From Phycisphaerae bacterium (lineage in GTDB: Bacteria > Planctomycetota > Phycisphaerae > UBA1845), in assembly GCA_029260115.1 (NCBI GenBank), contig JAJDDW010000071.1, forward strand, positions 30,667-94,666: DNA of 64,000 bases, written 5' to 3'. Below, piece after piece: positions 1 through 8,895 of this stretch. A program made the translations under genes and the position numbers. The stretch's first letter is position 1. Each line of letters opens with the position of its first letter. The notes beneath the pieces are model-generated. The model saw only the letters and a list, made by a program, of their open reading frames with translations. It searched no databases and was not told the origin of the DNA.

Positions 1-1327
1 GTCCCATTACCCAATCTTGAGCTATCGCATGTTCCGCACCCATTGCGGTACTGGTCATTTTCCTGATGCCGTCAAATTTTACCGCAACAGGCAGACCAGC
101 GGCGGACCTCAACTTGCGATGCAACCGATCAACTCGGTGAGTATCCCACTGCTCGCCCGATCCTTTTCTTTTGGAGTTCCGTGGTTGGACAAACAGATAT
201 TGTGAGTGGTTGCCGAATTCGTCGCTGGCTTTGAAAGCCTTGATAGCCTTGATAGTTTCCTTCCAAACGTAGGCGACATGCTGAATACCGTCTTTCTCAC
301 GATAGCTATCAAGAATCCTGTCTTTCAAATCCAAATCGTCGTGTTCCAATTCCGCTACTTCCAGCGGATGAAAAGCGAAGTTGGCTGCGGACATATACAT
401 TGCGTAGGCAAACTTTGAGTGATTCTTGGCGGCAGCCAACAGCATTCTAAATTGCTCAGGTTTGACTGGCTTGATCGAAGGTATCTTGGCTTTGGTTTTC
501 TTGTCTTGTGACCAGTCTTGACAATTATCTCGTATCCTTCGCTTCAACCGTTCGATTGTTGGCGTATGTATTTCAAACAACTTGCGAGCGTGATTTAGGA
601 CACCTTGGACAAGTATATAGTGATTCTGTTGCGTTCTTAGGGAGTATTGTTTTTTCGTTCTTAGGGATACGGTTTCTTGGACGCAACGCTTGTAGTTTTG
701 AAGTAAAGCTGGCGTGATTTCTTCCGCTAAGTCTACGGCAACACCATCCATGAAGAACGCCCAAATCGTTTTGGCGTCTTTGGTTTGGCTCGGACGCTTG
801 AACTTCTTGTCCTTAGTGAAACGGTCTATCATTTCTTGAAGGGTTAAGGGTGTTACGATGGGCGGTAAGCTGTGGATATTTTGAAGCTCTGGTATGCCCA
901 CCAATTCCGCAAATTCTTTGCGTGTGGCGGGGTTGCCCAATTGCTCCCGTACCCAATCAGCCAGATCAGTACGATCCATAATCAGACCGCCTGGGTTGTT
1001 TTGAAAATCTGCAATCGTCAGATCGGCTGGCGGGATTCCACCTTTGGCGTGAGTCTTGAGAAATGTCAAGTCATTCGGTTCTCGACCCTTCTGCCAACAT
1101 TCATGTTCGTAGATCGCTCGCCGCAAGTACGCCAGCCCGACCTTGCCACTCTTGCCGTAGTAGTGGCGTCCCACCTTGTCATCAGCGATGCGGTAGTACC
1201 TACCCGTTGATTTGTGGATGCGAAGCCCTCGGACGGCTTCGCCCGTATCAGGATGGACCACAAAAGCAACGGGTTGCCTTCCACCTTTGCGTTTCTTACT
1301 ACTCTTGAAGCGATTCGTCTTGGTCAT
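1..1327 (-). CDS. Tyrosine recombinase/integrase, 3' end beyond window
   Basis: Translating the minus strand from the ATG at 1325-1327 gives an uninterrupted frame of 442 codons that runs off the left edge, so the gene is partial. The middle third looks like a SAM-like core-binding domain. The last ~140 residues look like the catalytic core: a box I equivalent 'FAFHPLEVAEL' (residues ~318-328) and a box II equivalent 'FDGIRK' (418-423), ending in 'WVMG', which would precede the usual MGH. In a typical family member box I reads GLRxxEL, so the first catalytic Arg is His at residue 320. The HxxR motif reads DGIR, with Arg422 kept. The gene lies just past the 3' end of tRNA-Val and points away from it, the usual arrangement for tRNA-integrated elements. 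A candidate promoter with an inverted repeat in its spacer precedes it. Family call is confident; activity is uncertain. Confidence 0.85.
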   Translation of the reverse strand, partial: MTKTNRFKSSKKRKGGRQPVAFVVHPDTGEAVRGLRIHKSTGRYYRIADDKVGRHYYGKSGKVGLAYLRRAIYEHECWQKGREPNDLTFLKTHAKGGIPPADLTIADFQNNPGGLIMDRTDLADWVREQLGNPATRKEFAELVGIPELQNIHSLPPIVTPLTLQEMIDRFTKDKKFKRPSQTKDAKTIWAFFMDGVAVDLAEEITPALLQNYKRCVQETVSLRTKKQYSLRTQQNHYILVQGVLNHARKLFEIHTPTIERLKRRIRDNCQDWSQDKKTKAKIPSIKPVKPEQFRMLLAAAKNHSKFAYAMYMSAANFAFHPLEVAELEHDDLDLKDRILDSYREKDGIQHVAYVWKETIKAIKAFKASDEFGNHSQYLFVQPRNSKRKGSGEQWDTHRVDRLHRKLRSAAGLPVAVKFDGIRKMTSTAMGAEHAIAQDWVMG

Positions 1328-1348
1328 GGCTAACGAGTCCTCAATAGG

Positions 1349-1377
1349 AATATAGGTCAGCCATGACCTAAAAGCAA
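1349..1377 (-). promoter_or_regulatory. Candidate integrase promoter with inverted repeat in the spacer
   Basis: On the minus strand TTGCTT (1372-1377) and TATATT (1349-1354) are separated by exactly 17 bases. The -10 is one mismatch from consensus; the -35 keeps only TTG. The spacer holds an inverted repeat, GGTCA and TGACC around four bases (1355-1368). An operator between -35 and -10 would suit autorepression of the recombinase. This is inference from sequence only. Confidence 0.5.
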
Positions 1378-1420
1378 GTGGATAGGCTAGTCAATGCTAC
1401 TATACAAGCCTTTTTCTTAC

Positions 1421-1493
1421 TGGGCGATACAGGACTTGAACCTGTGACCTTTCGGGTGTGATCCGAACGCTCTGCCAACTGAGCTAATCGCCC
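1421..1493 (-). tRNA. tRNA-Val (anticodon CAC)
   Basis: The minus strand folds into a full cloverleaf: acceptor GGGCGAT/ATCGCCC, D arm GCTC...GAGC, anticodon stem TTCGG/CCGAA with loop ATCACAC (anticodon CAC, reading GUG), T arm ACAGG-TTCAAGT-CCTGT, discriminator A. No CCA is encoded. Upstream, TTGCTC-N17-TAAGAT is a possible weak promoter. The recombinase gene starts 94 bases past its 3' end, so this tRNA is the likely attachment site. The second att copy would lie left of the window. Confidence 0.95.
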
Positions 1494-1711
1494 CTGTCAT
1501 GGAATTAACAGGCAACATCTTAGTCATGCACGATGTGATGAGCAATGAAGTTGACAATCTGAATTTGTAAGTATTGCTTCATTTTTAACCGCGAGAGAGC
1601 CATACCTGCTATAGTGTGTGAGCAGGGAAGTTGCGTACCGGGCAGTGGAGTTCCAACGGCGGGAATAACGTCAGTCACCGGCGATTTGGGCTTATCTCGA
1701 TCAGAAATAAT
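1494..1711. other. Intergenic stretch without recognised gene
   Basis: Upstream of tRNA-Val and of the promoter for the next gene. I see no credible open frame, repeat or RNA structure here. Confidence 0.5.
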
Positions 1712-1740
1712 TTGACAAAATGGCCGAGCGAAAATATCGA
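1712..1740 (+). promoter_or_regulatory. Candidate sigma70-type promoter
   Basis: A perfect TTGACA (1712-1717) is followed after 17 bases by TATCGA (1735-1740), four of six matches to the -10 consensus. It would start transcription near 1747, about 90 bases before the SPOR-like gene and the small basic protein gene. Confidence 0.5.
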
Positions 1741-1836
1741 ATGGATGCAGTTGGGGCTAGCTTGCAAAATTGGCCCTATTAGCTAGAATTCAACTTCTCG
1801 GTAGTATTGGGAATCGGGCTTGCATGGAGGCTTATC

Positions 1837-2670
1837 ATGCCCAAAGCTAAGGACGGGCCTGCGCTGTTTGAGTTAATCGAACGGCAACGAAAAAACGGAC
1901 CAGATTCGCTGAAAGTTCCCAGCTGGTGGACACACGCGGATTCCAAAGCCGTTAGAATGGAGAATCACGACTCGGAAAGTGCTGAGCTTGAGATAGCACC
2001 GAGCGTGGCTGCTGAAGCGACTACTCCGGCCGTTGAGCGACCTGAGCCTGACAAAACGCATCAGCTTGTCGAAATCGATGGCCAATGTGTGCGGTTTACA
2101 CTGACTAGCACCTCTGGCGCCGTCGCTGTTTTCGCGATGATGATGGCGCTGGTGTTTAGCCATGTACTGGGCACGCGCAGCGGCTACGACGATGGCTTTC
2201 GTGTAGGACACGAAAGAGGAAGAACCTCCTTCGAGGCTGAAGCGACGAGCGAAATTGAATTGGCAAAGGCTGGGCCTGCGGCGACTTCGCTGTTAGGTTC
2301 TTTGGTCATTGACCCTGCAGCGGCTGCGAACAACGAAGTCGTTGCCTTGCCGACGCAGTGGGTTAAAGGATTGACTTATATTGTAGCTCAGGAGTTTTCG
2401 GCTGGGCGGAATGAAGAAGTCTCGTTGGCCAAGCAGTTTTTGAGCAAGCGAGGTATTGAGACCGAGTCAGTACAGACGCAAAGCGGCGCGACTCAGCTAA
2501 TAACCACCCGTGGGTATAACCATAAGGACCGGGTGCAAAAGCAGATGGCGGACGCATTACTAGAAAAAGTTAAGGCTGCGGGTGAAGAGTATTTCACGGT
2601 TGGCGGCGGTTATAAATTGAATGGCTACTATCGAACCCTCACGCGGGATTCTTGGTTAGCGGGAGCATGA
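1837..2670 (+). CDS. Single-pass membrane protein with SPOR-like C-terminal domain
   Basis: A 277-residue protein. The ATG at 1837 is preferred because GGAGG lies six bases upstream; an in-frame TTG 30 bases earlier has no such signal. The N-terminal ~85 residues are hydrophilic, starting with a basic 'ALFELIERQ' stretch. One transmembrane helix follows ('GAVAVFAMMMALVFSHVLG'), then a linker. The last ~110 residues alternate hydrophobic strands and helices ('WVKGLTYIVAQEF', 'AKQFLSKRGIETESV', 'GEEYFTVGGGYKLNGYYR'), resembling a SPOR peptidoglycan-binding domain. The topology (N-terminus inside, SPOR-like part outside) would suit a cell-envelope role. The SPOR assignment is inferred from pattern. 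The next gene starts four bases after its stop. Confidence 0.6.
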   Translation: MPKAKDGPALFELIERQRKNGPDSLKVPSWWTHADSKAVRMENHDSESAELEIAPSVAAEATTPAVERPEPDKTHQLVEIDGQCVRFTLTSTSGAVAVFAMMMALVFSHVLGTRSGYDDGFRVGHERGRTSFEAEATSEIELAKAGPAATSLLGSLVIDPAAAANNEVVALPTQWVKGLTYIVAQEFSAGRNEEVSLAKQFLSKRGIETESVQTQSGATQLITTRGYNHKDRVQKQMADALLEKVKAAGEEYFTVGGGYKLNGYYRTLTRDSWLAGA

Positions 2671-2674
2671 TGAA

Positions 2675-2908
2675 ATGTCACTAGATAAATCACTCAAATC
2701 AAAAAACACACTGGCACGTCACAGAAATGTTCTCACACGAGCAGAACGCGTCGAAGCCATGAAAGAAACCGGGCTTTGGTCGAAAGAATCCTGTGCCATT
2801 GGCATGCCCAAGTTCGGACATCGCAAAGTCTCACTCGGCAAGAAGACCAAAAAGAAGACCGAAGGCGACGAGAAGGTTGAGGATGTCAAGAAAACCGGCA
2901 AGAAATAG
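2675..2908 (+). CDS. Small basic protein (Planctomycetes/Verrucomicrobia/Chlamydiae family)
   Basis: A 77-residue, strongly basic protein. The central part 'NTLARHRNVLTRAERVE' followed by 'GLWSKESCAIGMPKFGHRK' matches my memory of the small basic protein family typical of the PVC superphylum, sometimes found near rRNA genes. It ends in a Lys-rich tail (KKTKKKTEG...KKTGKK). Its function is unknown; a nucleic-acid or ribosome-associated role is a guess from charge. It starts four bases after the SPOR-like gene's stop, so the two are probably co-transcribed. It is one of the better taxonomic markers in the window. Confidence 0.8.
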   Translation: MSLDKSLKSKNTLARHRNVLTRAERVEAMKETGLWSKESCAIGMPKFGHRKVSLGKKTKKKTEGDEKVEDVKKTGKK

Positions 2909-3083
2909 CCCACTGCTCGCGATTAGGTCGATCGGCTATTAGCACTATTCCTTCGTAAAAAACGATTTAGACGTTTAGTGGGCGCATGTTCTAATCTACG
3001 ACATGGTATGATCGTGGGCTGTGCGCCCGGGCGAACAGTGTGATTACGGAAACAAATCGACGATAGATCGCAAGAACCAGCCA

Positions 3084-4133
3084 TCACTGCGGCGTCATGG
3101 TAGAACGACAATTTGTACCAGCAGTAACCAGCGAAATATCCAATAAAATGCTGCCATCAGCTAAAACTGACAGCGTTGCGTTTTGATTGTCCACCCCGGC
3201 TGCCACAACGTCCACCGCCGAGGCCATGGCTCCGCTTAATGTCAACAGAATGTCATTATTTTCCGCTAGCCCGCGCAGAATAAGCGTATTGGCTTCGGCC
3301 ACCAAATTAACGGTCGTACTATCGCCTGGACAGTCGCCCGCAAGCGCGTAATTACCCGGTACAAAGTCTCCAAAGCAGGGACTCGGCGTACACGTGGTAC
3401 CGTCACCTTGATAAGTCTCGCCAAGGTTTTGGGACATGCAGTCAGACTCGGTGAGTTCGAAGCAGCCATCTCTGGTACAGCATGCGCCCAACTTCATACA
3501 CGAATCGATCACCGCGTTCGCACATAGGCCCTCGGTGGGCGAGTCCGAGACTAAGATTAATTCGCAAACGTCAGTCGTACAATCGTCGGCGTCGTCACAA
3601 TCACTATCCTGGGTGCATCGCTTGGCGCAATCCCCCAATCGTCCTTGATAGTTTGAGCCTAATGGAATTTCACTGACACATAGTTCATCAGCTGCGCACT
3701 CGACGTCTGTGACAGATTCGTGTTTACAACCTAGTGTCGGATCACACGAATCGATCATGCACGGATCAAATAGCTGGCAGGAAAGAAAGCCACCGTCGTT
3801 ACAGGTAAAAGTTTCGCAAAGCGCATTCGTCGTGTCGGGCTGCGTGCTATCTGCTTGATCTTGACTGACAATGGTTTGGCAGGGATCGTTGTTGACACAA
3901 GGAATGTCGCTATCGCAGATGCTCTTGCACGCACCACTAGGTTCCACGCATACAGATGGGGCGTCGCAGACGACATCTGTACAGCCCGGGTCCTGCGCCG
4001 ATGAACCTTGAGTCTCCGTATCGCTAATGCTCAGTCGACAGCCAGCGAGTAGGTAAACCATGATGTATATGGTGCCAGTCCCGAGTATCGGGATGCGTCG
4101 CCATGACCTAGCGTTAAAAAGATAGTATCTCAT
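3084..4133 (-). CDS. Cys-rich secreted lipoprotein with C-terminal shared module
   Basis: A 349-residue protein. The N-terminal hydrophobic segment ends in 'YLLAGC', a lipobox, so it is probably a surface or periplasmic lipoprotein. The middle is a string of disulfide-type segments of the 'CDxxxVCVEPSGACxxxC' kind, including Asp-rich 'DSDCDDADDCTTDVC'. One GACC-type six-Cys repeat follows ('GACCTRDGCFELTESDC' and 'GDGTTCTPSPC'). The last ~85 residues form a Cys-bounded, beta-rich module ('LILRGLAENNDILLTLSG') that recurs in the lipoprotein at 43848-44555. Function unknown; such proteins are common in Phycisphaerae-type genomes. No operon partner is evident. Confidence 0.75.
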   Translation of the reverse strand: MRYYLFNARSWRRIPILGTGTIYIMVYLLAGCRLSISDTETQGSSAQDPGCTDVVCDAPSVCVEPSGACKSICDSDIPCVNNDPCQTIVSQDQADSTQPDTTNALCETFTCNDGGFLSCQLFDPCMIDSCDPTLGCKHESVTDVECAADELCVSEIPLGSNYQGRLGDCAKRCTQDSDCDDADDCTTDVCELILVSDSPTEGLCANAVIDSCMKLGACCTRDGCFELTESDCMSQNLGETYQGDGTTCTPSPCFGDFVPGNYALAGDCPGDSTTVNLVAEANTLILRGLAENNDILLTLSGAMASAVDVVAAGVDNQNATLSVLADGSILLDISLVTAGTNCRSTMTPQ

Positions 4134-4218
4134 ATCGCAATCCTGCAGTTAAATGACCTATTCCAGCCCATAGATTCCTGTCTATTCGACATGTTGATGT
4201 AATGAGCCATAACAACAT

Positions 4219-5169
4219 TCAAACCTCAATAGCGTGCGCCTGCTTATCAGCCTTGCGCGTCGGTGGGCAATTTCCGTTTAGCATTGTCGCTTTTTTAATC
4301 ACGTCAAGTTGTGATTGTCTTGTCTGGACATGATGTTGATACAAATTTCGTAATGTTGTAAATTCATGCTGGGATAATAACAGGTCAAGTCGCGACAGCG
4401 TTTTTGAAAGATTGGTGTAATGTGATAAGCGTCGCATGAATGGCACTACTTGCCTGGGCTGATCGGGGTCTAACTCCCAGGGATGAATGTTGACCACGAC
4501 CGGACGATTGGCGCGATCGTGTTGCGAGAATGTCAGCCGTGTGACCAGCATAGGCCAAAGGCGGAGATAGCCTCCGGTCGCAGCAGGTAGGCGGCGGCGA
4601 AATATTTTCCAGGTAGGCAGCGGGAATTCGTATAGGCCATTGTCGAGTAATGAAGGTGACAAGGCAGCACCAGGCACGCCATATCGACCATGAGGCGCGC
4701 GAACGGGATAGATGCTCGAGTCGTAGCGCATCCCAAGCTCGCGTAACATATCGAGTGACCAATGCGTTTGCGATCCAATCGAATACGCTGGTGCGCGATA
4801 GCCGATGACCGGTTCGCCGATGAGTGATTCAAGCGTATTTTTGGCACGAGACACGTCATCGCGAAATTGCGACTCGTTAAGCTGGTCGACGCGCTGATGA
4901 TCCATCCCGTGACAGGCTATCTCGTGCCCGGCTTGATGGATCGTAGTCACCAAGGCTGGCTGACGCTTAGCGACGTATCCGAGTATAAAAAATGTGGCTT
5001 GGGTGTGGTGCTTTTCCAATAGCGACAGCAATTGCGACACTGGCTGGTCAAGACGAAGCGGCAGATCATCCCACTGAGTCCTTACGATGTTGAGGTTATG
5101 GGCATGAAACCAGGCTTCCAGGTCGACGGTAAAAGCGTGTTGTGCTTGTTTCTTTATTGTCATTGCCAT
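4219..5169 (-). CDS. Polysaccharide deacetylase, exosortase-associated (DUF3473-type)
   Basis: A 316-residue cytoplasmic-type protein with a NodB fold. 'FTVDLEAWFH' supplies the first metal/catalytic Asp (Asp16), 'CHGMDHQRV' the His-x3-His metal ligands (His87, His91), and 'GYRAPAYS' (123-130) the third motif. The C-terminal 'NIHPWELDPDQPRQ' and the overall length match the XrtA/PEP-CTERM-linked deacetylase family that works in exopolysaccharide synthesis, removing N-acetyl groups from glycan precursors or polymers. No exosortase or polysaccharide synthase is visible in the window, so here it is an orphan. The family call is strong, the substrate unknown. Confidence 0.85.
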   Translation of the reverse strand: MAMTIKKQAQHAFTVDLEAWFHAHNLNIVRTQWDDLPLRLDQPVSQLLSLLEKHHTQATFFILGYVAKRQPALVTTIHQAGHEIACHGMDHQRVDQLNESQFRDDVSRAKNTLESLIGEPVIGYRAPAYSIGSQTHWSLDMLRELGMRYDSSIYPVRAPHGRYGVPGAALSPSLLDNGLYEFPLPTWKIFRRRLPAATGGYLRLWPMLVTRLTFSQHDRANRPVVVNIHPWELDPDQPRQVVPFMRRLSHYTNLSKTLSRLDLLLSQHEFTTLRNLYQHHVQTRQSQLDVIKKATMLNGNCPPTRKADKQAHAIEV

Positions 5170-5660
5170 TGTCGCGTAGTGCCTTTTGTCGCCGACGTCG
5201 ACAGCCGAACTGAAGGTGCGGGCCTATTGCTCATAGATTCATCGGCTCAAAGGCCGATAGAATCGAGACGTAAGCTGTCATAAAGTACGATTTCGGGAAA
5301 TTGAGGCGACAAGTGTAGCGATCAGCCCCTTGAGCAGCCATAAAGTACTCCATGGCAAAAGGTTACGTTTTTTCGACTGATGTCCTCGTTGAGTTAATTG
5401 GACCGCTGGCAACTCGGCGAGAGTGGGTCGAAGGTCGATAAAGATGTCACGGGCGCGGTCTTTTTGGGTGGTAGGCGTACCATAGCCGTATCATCCCCTA
5501 GAGGACGGGAGAATGAGCGCGAGGTTGTAGGTAGTTGTGACGCTGAGGATCCGCCGATTGATAGTCGGTAACATACGCCGATGTTAGGACTAAAATGATG
5601 ATAGATTCTAAATCTAGTTAGCTTGGTTTGCAGTAAACGGGTCGGTCAGGATAGTTAGAT
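5170..5660. other. 490-base intergenic region, no gene recognised
   Basis: Both strands carry only short frames without ribosome sites. A ten-base motif CATAAAGTAC occurs twice about 60 bases apart (near 5279 and 5338); I cannot assign it a role. No confident promoter for the next gene was found. Confidence 0.4.
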
Positions 5661-6722
5661 GTGTACATGGTAGTGAAAAGGAACGATACGATTAGTCAAT
5701 CTAAAAAAGATTTTCGCAACGACCGGGCTGAGGCTATTGAAAGGTTCTTGGCGGAATTTGCGCCGTCAGACCACGATGATTTGTATGAACAAATGCTCGT
5801 GAGCTTATGTCGATTATCTGCGGATGATGCTGGTCGAGGCGATGTGAAAATTCTCAATACAACCTTAAAAGAGTTGCGTTACGCATTCAAAGTTTTTGCG
5901 CCGTACGCTCACATTCCTAAGGCGTCAGTTTTTGGATCAGCCCGCACCCCGGAAGAACATCCACAATATATACAGGCCAAGCTGTTCGCGGAATTGATTC
6001 AACAGCAAGGATGGATGGTCATTACCGGTGCGGGGGATGGCATCATGCGGGCCGGGCATCACGGCGCGACCCCAGAAGCTAGTTTTGGCGTGGCTATTAG
6101 TCTGCCGTTTGAACAGAAAACCAACACGATCATCGCGGATGATCCCAAGTTGATTATGTTCAAATATTTTTTCACTCGCAAAGTAATATTCGTCAAAGAA
6201 GCCCGGGCTATCGTTTTGTTCCCCGGCGGGTTTGGCACGCAAGACGAAGGGTTTGAATCGTTAACCCTGGTACAGACGGGTAAGTCGTTGCCCACGCCCA
6301 TCGTCATGTGCGATGAGCCTGGTGGTACGTATTGGCGACAGTGGGAAGAGTACGTCAAACGAGAATTGCTGGCTAAAGGCATGATCGATAAAGCGGATAT
6401 GAATCTGTTTATGGTGACGGACAACGCTCAGGAAGCAGTCGACGAAATTCTTCGTTTTTATCGACGCTACCATTCCTCGCGCTATGTGTTTGATAAATTG
6501 GTCATGCGATTAAACAGCCCGGTATCTCCGGAACTATTAAAAGAATTAAACGAATCGTTCAGCGACATTCTAAGTGATGGCTGCATTGCACAGTTTGATA
6601 AGCCGTTGGAAGGTGAAGAGGACGAGTTCCCTGATAAATCGCGGCTGGCCTTTGCTTTTGATCGGCGCAATGCCGGACGTTTACGGATGCTCATCAATCG
6701 TATTAATGCGGATGATGCGTAG
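5661..6722 (+). CDS. LOG-family nucleotide-binding (Rossmann) protein
   Basis: A 353-residue protein. The GTG at 5661 is taken as start, with AGGA nine bases upstream. The core carries LOG-family signatures in order: 'SVFGSARTP' (89-97, Rossmann start), 'GAGDGIMRAGHHGA' (123-136) and 'PGGFGTQDE' (188-196), which is the phosphate-binding PGGxGTxxE motif. LOG proteins hydrolyse nucleoside 5'-monophosphates or act as cytokinin-type phosphoribohydrolases; the larger bacterial members are of uncertain role. It has N- and C-terminal extensions of roughly 70 and 80 residues compared with short LOG proteins. It lies 45 bases upstream of the MoxR gene and may head that transcript. Confidence 0.85.
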   Translation: MYMVVKRNDTISQSKKDFRNDRAEAIERFLAEFAPSDHDDLYEQMLVSLCRLSADDAGRGDVKILNTTLKELRYAFKVFAPYAHIPKASVFGSARTPEEHPQYIQAKLFAELIQQQGWMVITGAGDGIMRAGHHGATPEASFGVAISLPFEQKTNTIIADDPKLIMFKYFFTRKVIFVKEARAIVLFPGGFGTQDEGFESLTLVQTGKSLPTPIVMCDEPGGTYWRQWEEYVKRELLAKGMIDKADMNLFMVTDNAQEAVDEILRFYRRYHSSRYVFDKLVMRLNSPVSPELLKELNESFSDILSDGCIAQFDKPLEGEEDEFPDKSRLAFAFDRRNAGRLRMLINRINADDA

Positions 6723-6767
6723 TGGTAGTCGCAGTTAGCTAGTAAGAATTGACGAAGGGTAAATGAC

Positions 6768-7868
6768 ATGACATCGGAACCCCGTAGCGAACGTGATGGT
6801 GACCCGGCAGCAAGCCCTGACGAAATTGCGTTGGCTAAAAAACTTGTTGATACACACGCGCAGATTCGCAAGCAGCTTCGCCAAGTGATCGTAGGGCAAG
6901 AGCGCGTTGTCGATGAGGTATTGATCGCTATGTTTTGTGGCGGTCATTGCATTCTTGAAGGTGTCCCCGGCTTGGCCAAGACGCTCATTATCAGTACGCT
7001 ATCAAAGCTGCTGTCGCTAAGTTTTTCGCGTATCCAATTCACGCCGGACCTCATGCCCTCAGACATTACGGGTACGGAAGTGATCGAAGAAGATCGCGGT
7101 ACGGGTGCTCGTTCGCTGCGATTCGTCCAAGGCCCTATTTTTGCCAATATCGTTCTCGCAGATGAAATCAATCGTACACCACCGAAAACGCAAGCGGCGC
7201 TACTCGAAGCGATGCAAGAGTATCAAGTGACGGCTGCGGGGTTCCCGCACAAATTGCCTAAGCCGTTTTTTGTCTTGGCCACGCAAAATCCCATCGAGCA
7301 AGAAGGAACTTATCCCCTGCCCGAAGCGCAGCTGGATCGATTTATGTTCAAGGTGCTGGTTGACTATCCCTCTGAGCAAGAGGAGTTTGAAATCGTCAAA
7401 ATGACCACCGCTTCACATGACGTCACGCTGGAGCGCACGTTAACAGCCCGCGACATTATGGAACTTCAAAGCATTGTGCGGCGGGTGCCTTGTGCGGACC
7501 ATGTGATTAGATATGCCATGTCCTTGACACGTTCAACGCGGATTGATAAAGGCGAAGTGCCAGAATTTATTCGAGAATATGTGTCCTGGGGCGCTGGTCC
7601 TCGCGCGTCGCAAAATCTCGTGCTCGCTGGAAAAGCTCGCGCGATGTTACAAGGCCGATTTTATGTGTCCATCGACGATATTCGCGACATTGCTAGGCCG
7701 GTATTACGCCATCGCATTCTCACCAATTTTAACGCCGAGGCGGAGGGACTATCGACTGACGACATTGTTGATCGTCTCATCGAATTGCTACCTACGGAGT
7801 CTTCATCAAGCTTGAGCGACGCCATGGCCAGTCGCGTTTTTTCGGCCAAGAGTGATACGAACCAGTAA
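6768..7868 (+). CDS. MoxR-type AAA+ ATPase
   Basis: A 366-residue MoxR-family AAA+ ATPase, a chaperone-like motor that usually acts with VWA-domain proteins. Walker A is 'GVPGLAKT' (65-72), Walker B 'VLADEINR' (129-136), sensor 1 'ATQNP' (171-175) and 'LDRF' follows at 189-192. The AAA lid is present and the length is normal. The sequence before the ATG is GAAGGG, and a two-codon frame (ATG ACA TGA, from 6763) overlaps the start. It is followed by DUF58 and two VWA membrane proteins, the conserved Bat-type order, so those are its probable partners. Confidence 0.93.
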   Translation: MTSEPRSERDGDPAASPDEIALAKKLVDTHAQIRKQLRQVIVGQERVVDEVLIAMFCGGHCILEGVPGLAKTLIISTLSKLLSLSFSRIQFTPDLMPSDITGTEVIEEDRGTGARSLRFVQGPIFANIVLADEINRTPPKTQAALLEAMQEYQVTAAGFPHKLPKPFFVLATQNPIEQEGTYPLPEAQLDRFMFKVLVDYPSEQEEFEIVKMTTASHDVTLERTLTARDIMELQSIVRRVPCADHVIRYAMSLTRSTRIDKGEVPEFIREYVSWGAGPRASQNLVLAGKARAMLQGRFYVSIDDIRDIARPVLRHRILTNFNAEAEGLSTDDIVDRLIELLPTESSSSLSDAMASRVFSAKSDTNQ

Positions 7869-7925
7869 TACGAATCGACGCCAGCGAGACAGGCGAGTAA
7901 AGACAACCAAGCAGCGACCTAAACC

Positions 7926-8876
7926 ATGACCCATGATGCGGCACCAACTACATCGACGCTCCCGCCATATTTCGATCCCCGCGTACTGGCTAATTTGCAC
8001 GGATTGGAATTGCGAGCGCGGATGGTCGTGGAAGGTTTCTATGCGGGTATGCACCACAGCCCACATCATGGCTTGTCTATCGAATTTGCTGACCACCGGG
8101 CTTATACACAGGGTGACGACCTCAAGCATATCGACTGGAAAGTATTCGCTAAGACCGACAAGTATTATATCAAGGAATACGAGCAAGAAACGAACATGCA
8201 TGTGCTGTTTGTTGTCGATTGTAGCGCGTCGATGAACTATCGCTCTAGCGAGGCGTTTTTATCTAAATACGAGTACGCCACCGTAGCTACTGGTGCGATT
8301 GCACATTTGGCACTGCGGCAGCGCGATTACGTTGGCCTAGCGCTTTTTGACGAGCACATCACAGAATATATTAAACCCAGCGTCCGTCATCATCATTGGC
8401 ACACATTGGTTCGTGCGATGTCTAACCATGAGCGAACCGGAGGCACTTCACTAGGCGCAACGTTAGCCGAGCTTGGCGAGCGTCTGAGTCAGCGCACGCT
8501 GGTGATTGTCATTAGCGACCTGTTCGACGACCCCGAAAGAATCGTCAAGGGCTTGACCCAATTGCGATATCGTCGTCACGAACCCGTCGTCTGGAACCTG
8601 TGGGACCAAGCGGAATTGACATTTCCGTTCGATGGCACGGTTTTGTTTGAAGGTTTAGAACAAAGCGGCGAACTGGTGGCGGAGCCTGATGCCATTCGTC
8701 GTCAATATTTGGAGGAGGTGCATCGTTTTCAAAACGACATGCGAACCATGTGTGGGCGACAGCATATTAGTTACTCGGTTTTCGATACGTCGCAGCCGTT
8801 AAGCGTTTCCTTAACCAGTTATCTGGCGGCTCGTAGTAATCGACTTCGACAACGTTCATCGCGCGTGTTGCGATAG
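7926..8876 (+). CDS. DUF58/VWA-like protein
   Basis: A 316-residue soluble protein. The DUF58 signature 'DDLKHIDWKVFAKTDKYY' sits at residues 64-81, followed by a VWA-like fold with a MIDAS-type 'DCSASM' (98-103). This family nearly always follows moxR, as here (57-base gap), and is thought to be a client or adaptor of the ATPase. The next gene begins 19 bases after its stop. No membrane segment is seen. The biochemical role is not established for the family. Confidence 0.9.
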   Translation: MTHDAAPTTSTLPPYFDPRVLANLHGLELRARMVVEGFYAGMHHSPHHGLSIEFADHRAYTQGDDLKHIDWKVFAKTDKYYIKEYEQETNMHVLFVVDCSASMNYRSSEAFLSKYEYATVATGAIAHLALRQRDYVGLALFDEHITEYIKPSVRHHHWHTLVRAMSNHERTGGTSLGATLAELGERLSQRTLVIVISDLFDDPERIVKGLTQLRYRRHEPVVWNLWDQAELTFPFDGTVLFEGLEQSGELVAEPDAIRRQYLEEVHRFQNDMRTMCGRQHISYSVFDTSQPLSVSLTSYLAARSNRLRQRSSRVLR

Positions 8877-8895
8877 ATCGATAGCGGCAATAAGC

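Noticed and set aside
872..1308. Overlapping plus-strand frames of 81-112 residues
   Set aside because: They lie antisense to the recombinase, lack ribosome sites and show no protein-like pattern.
7806..8201. 131-residue minus-strand frame across the moxR/DUF58 junction
   Set aside because: Antisense to two well-supported genes and compositionally odd.
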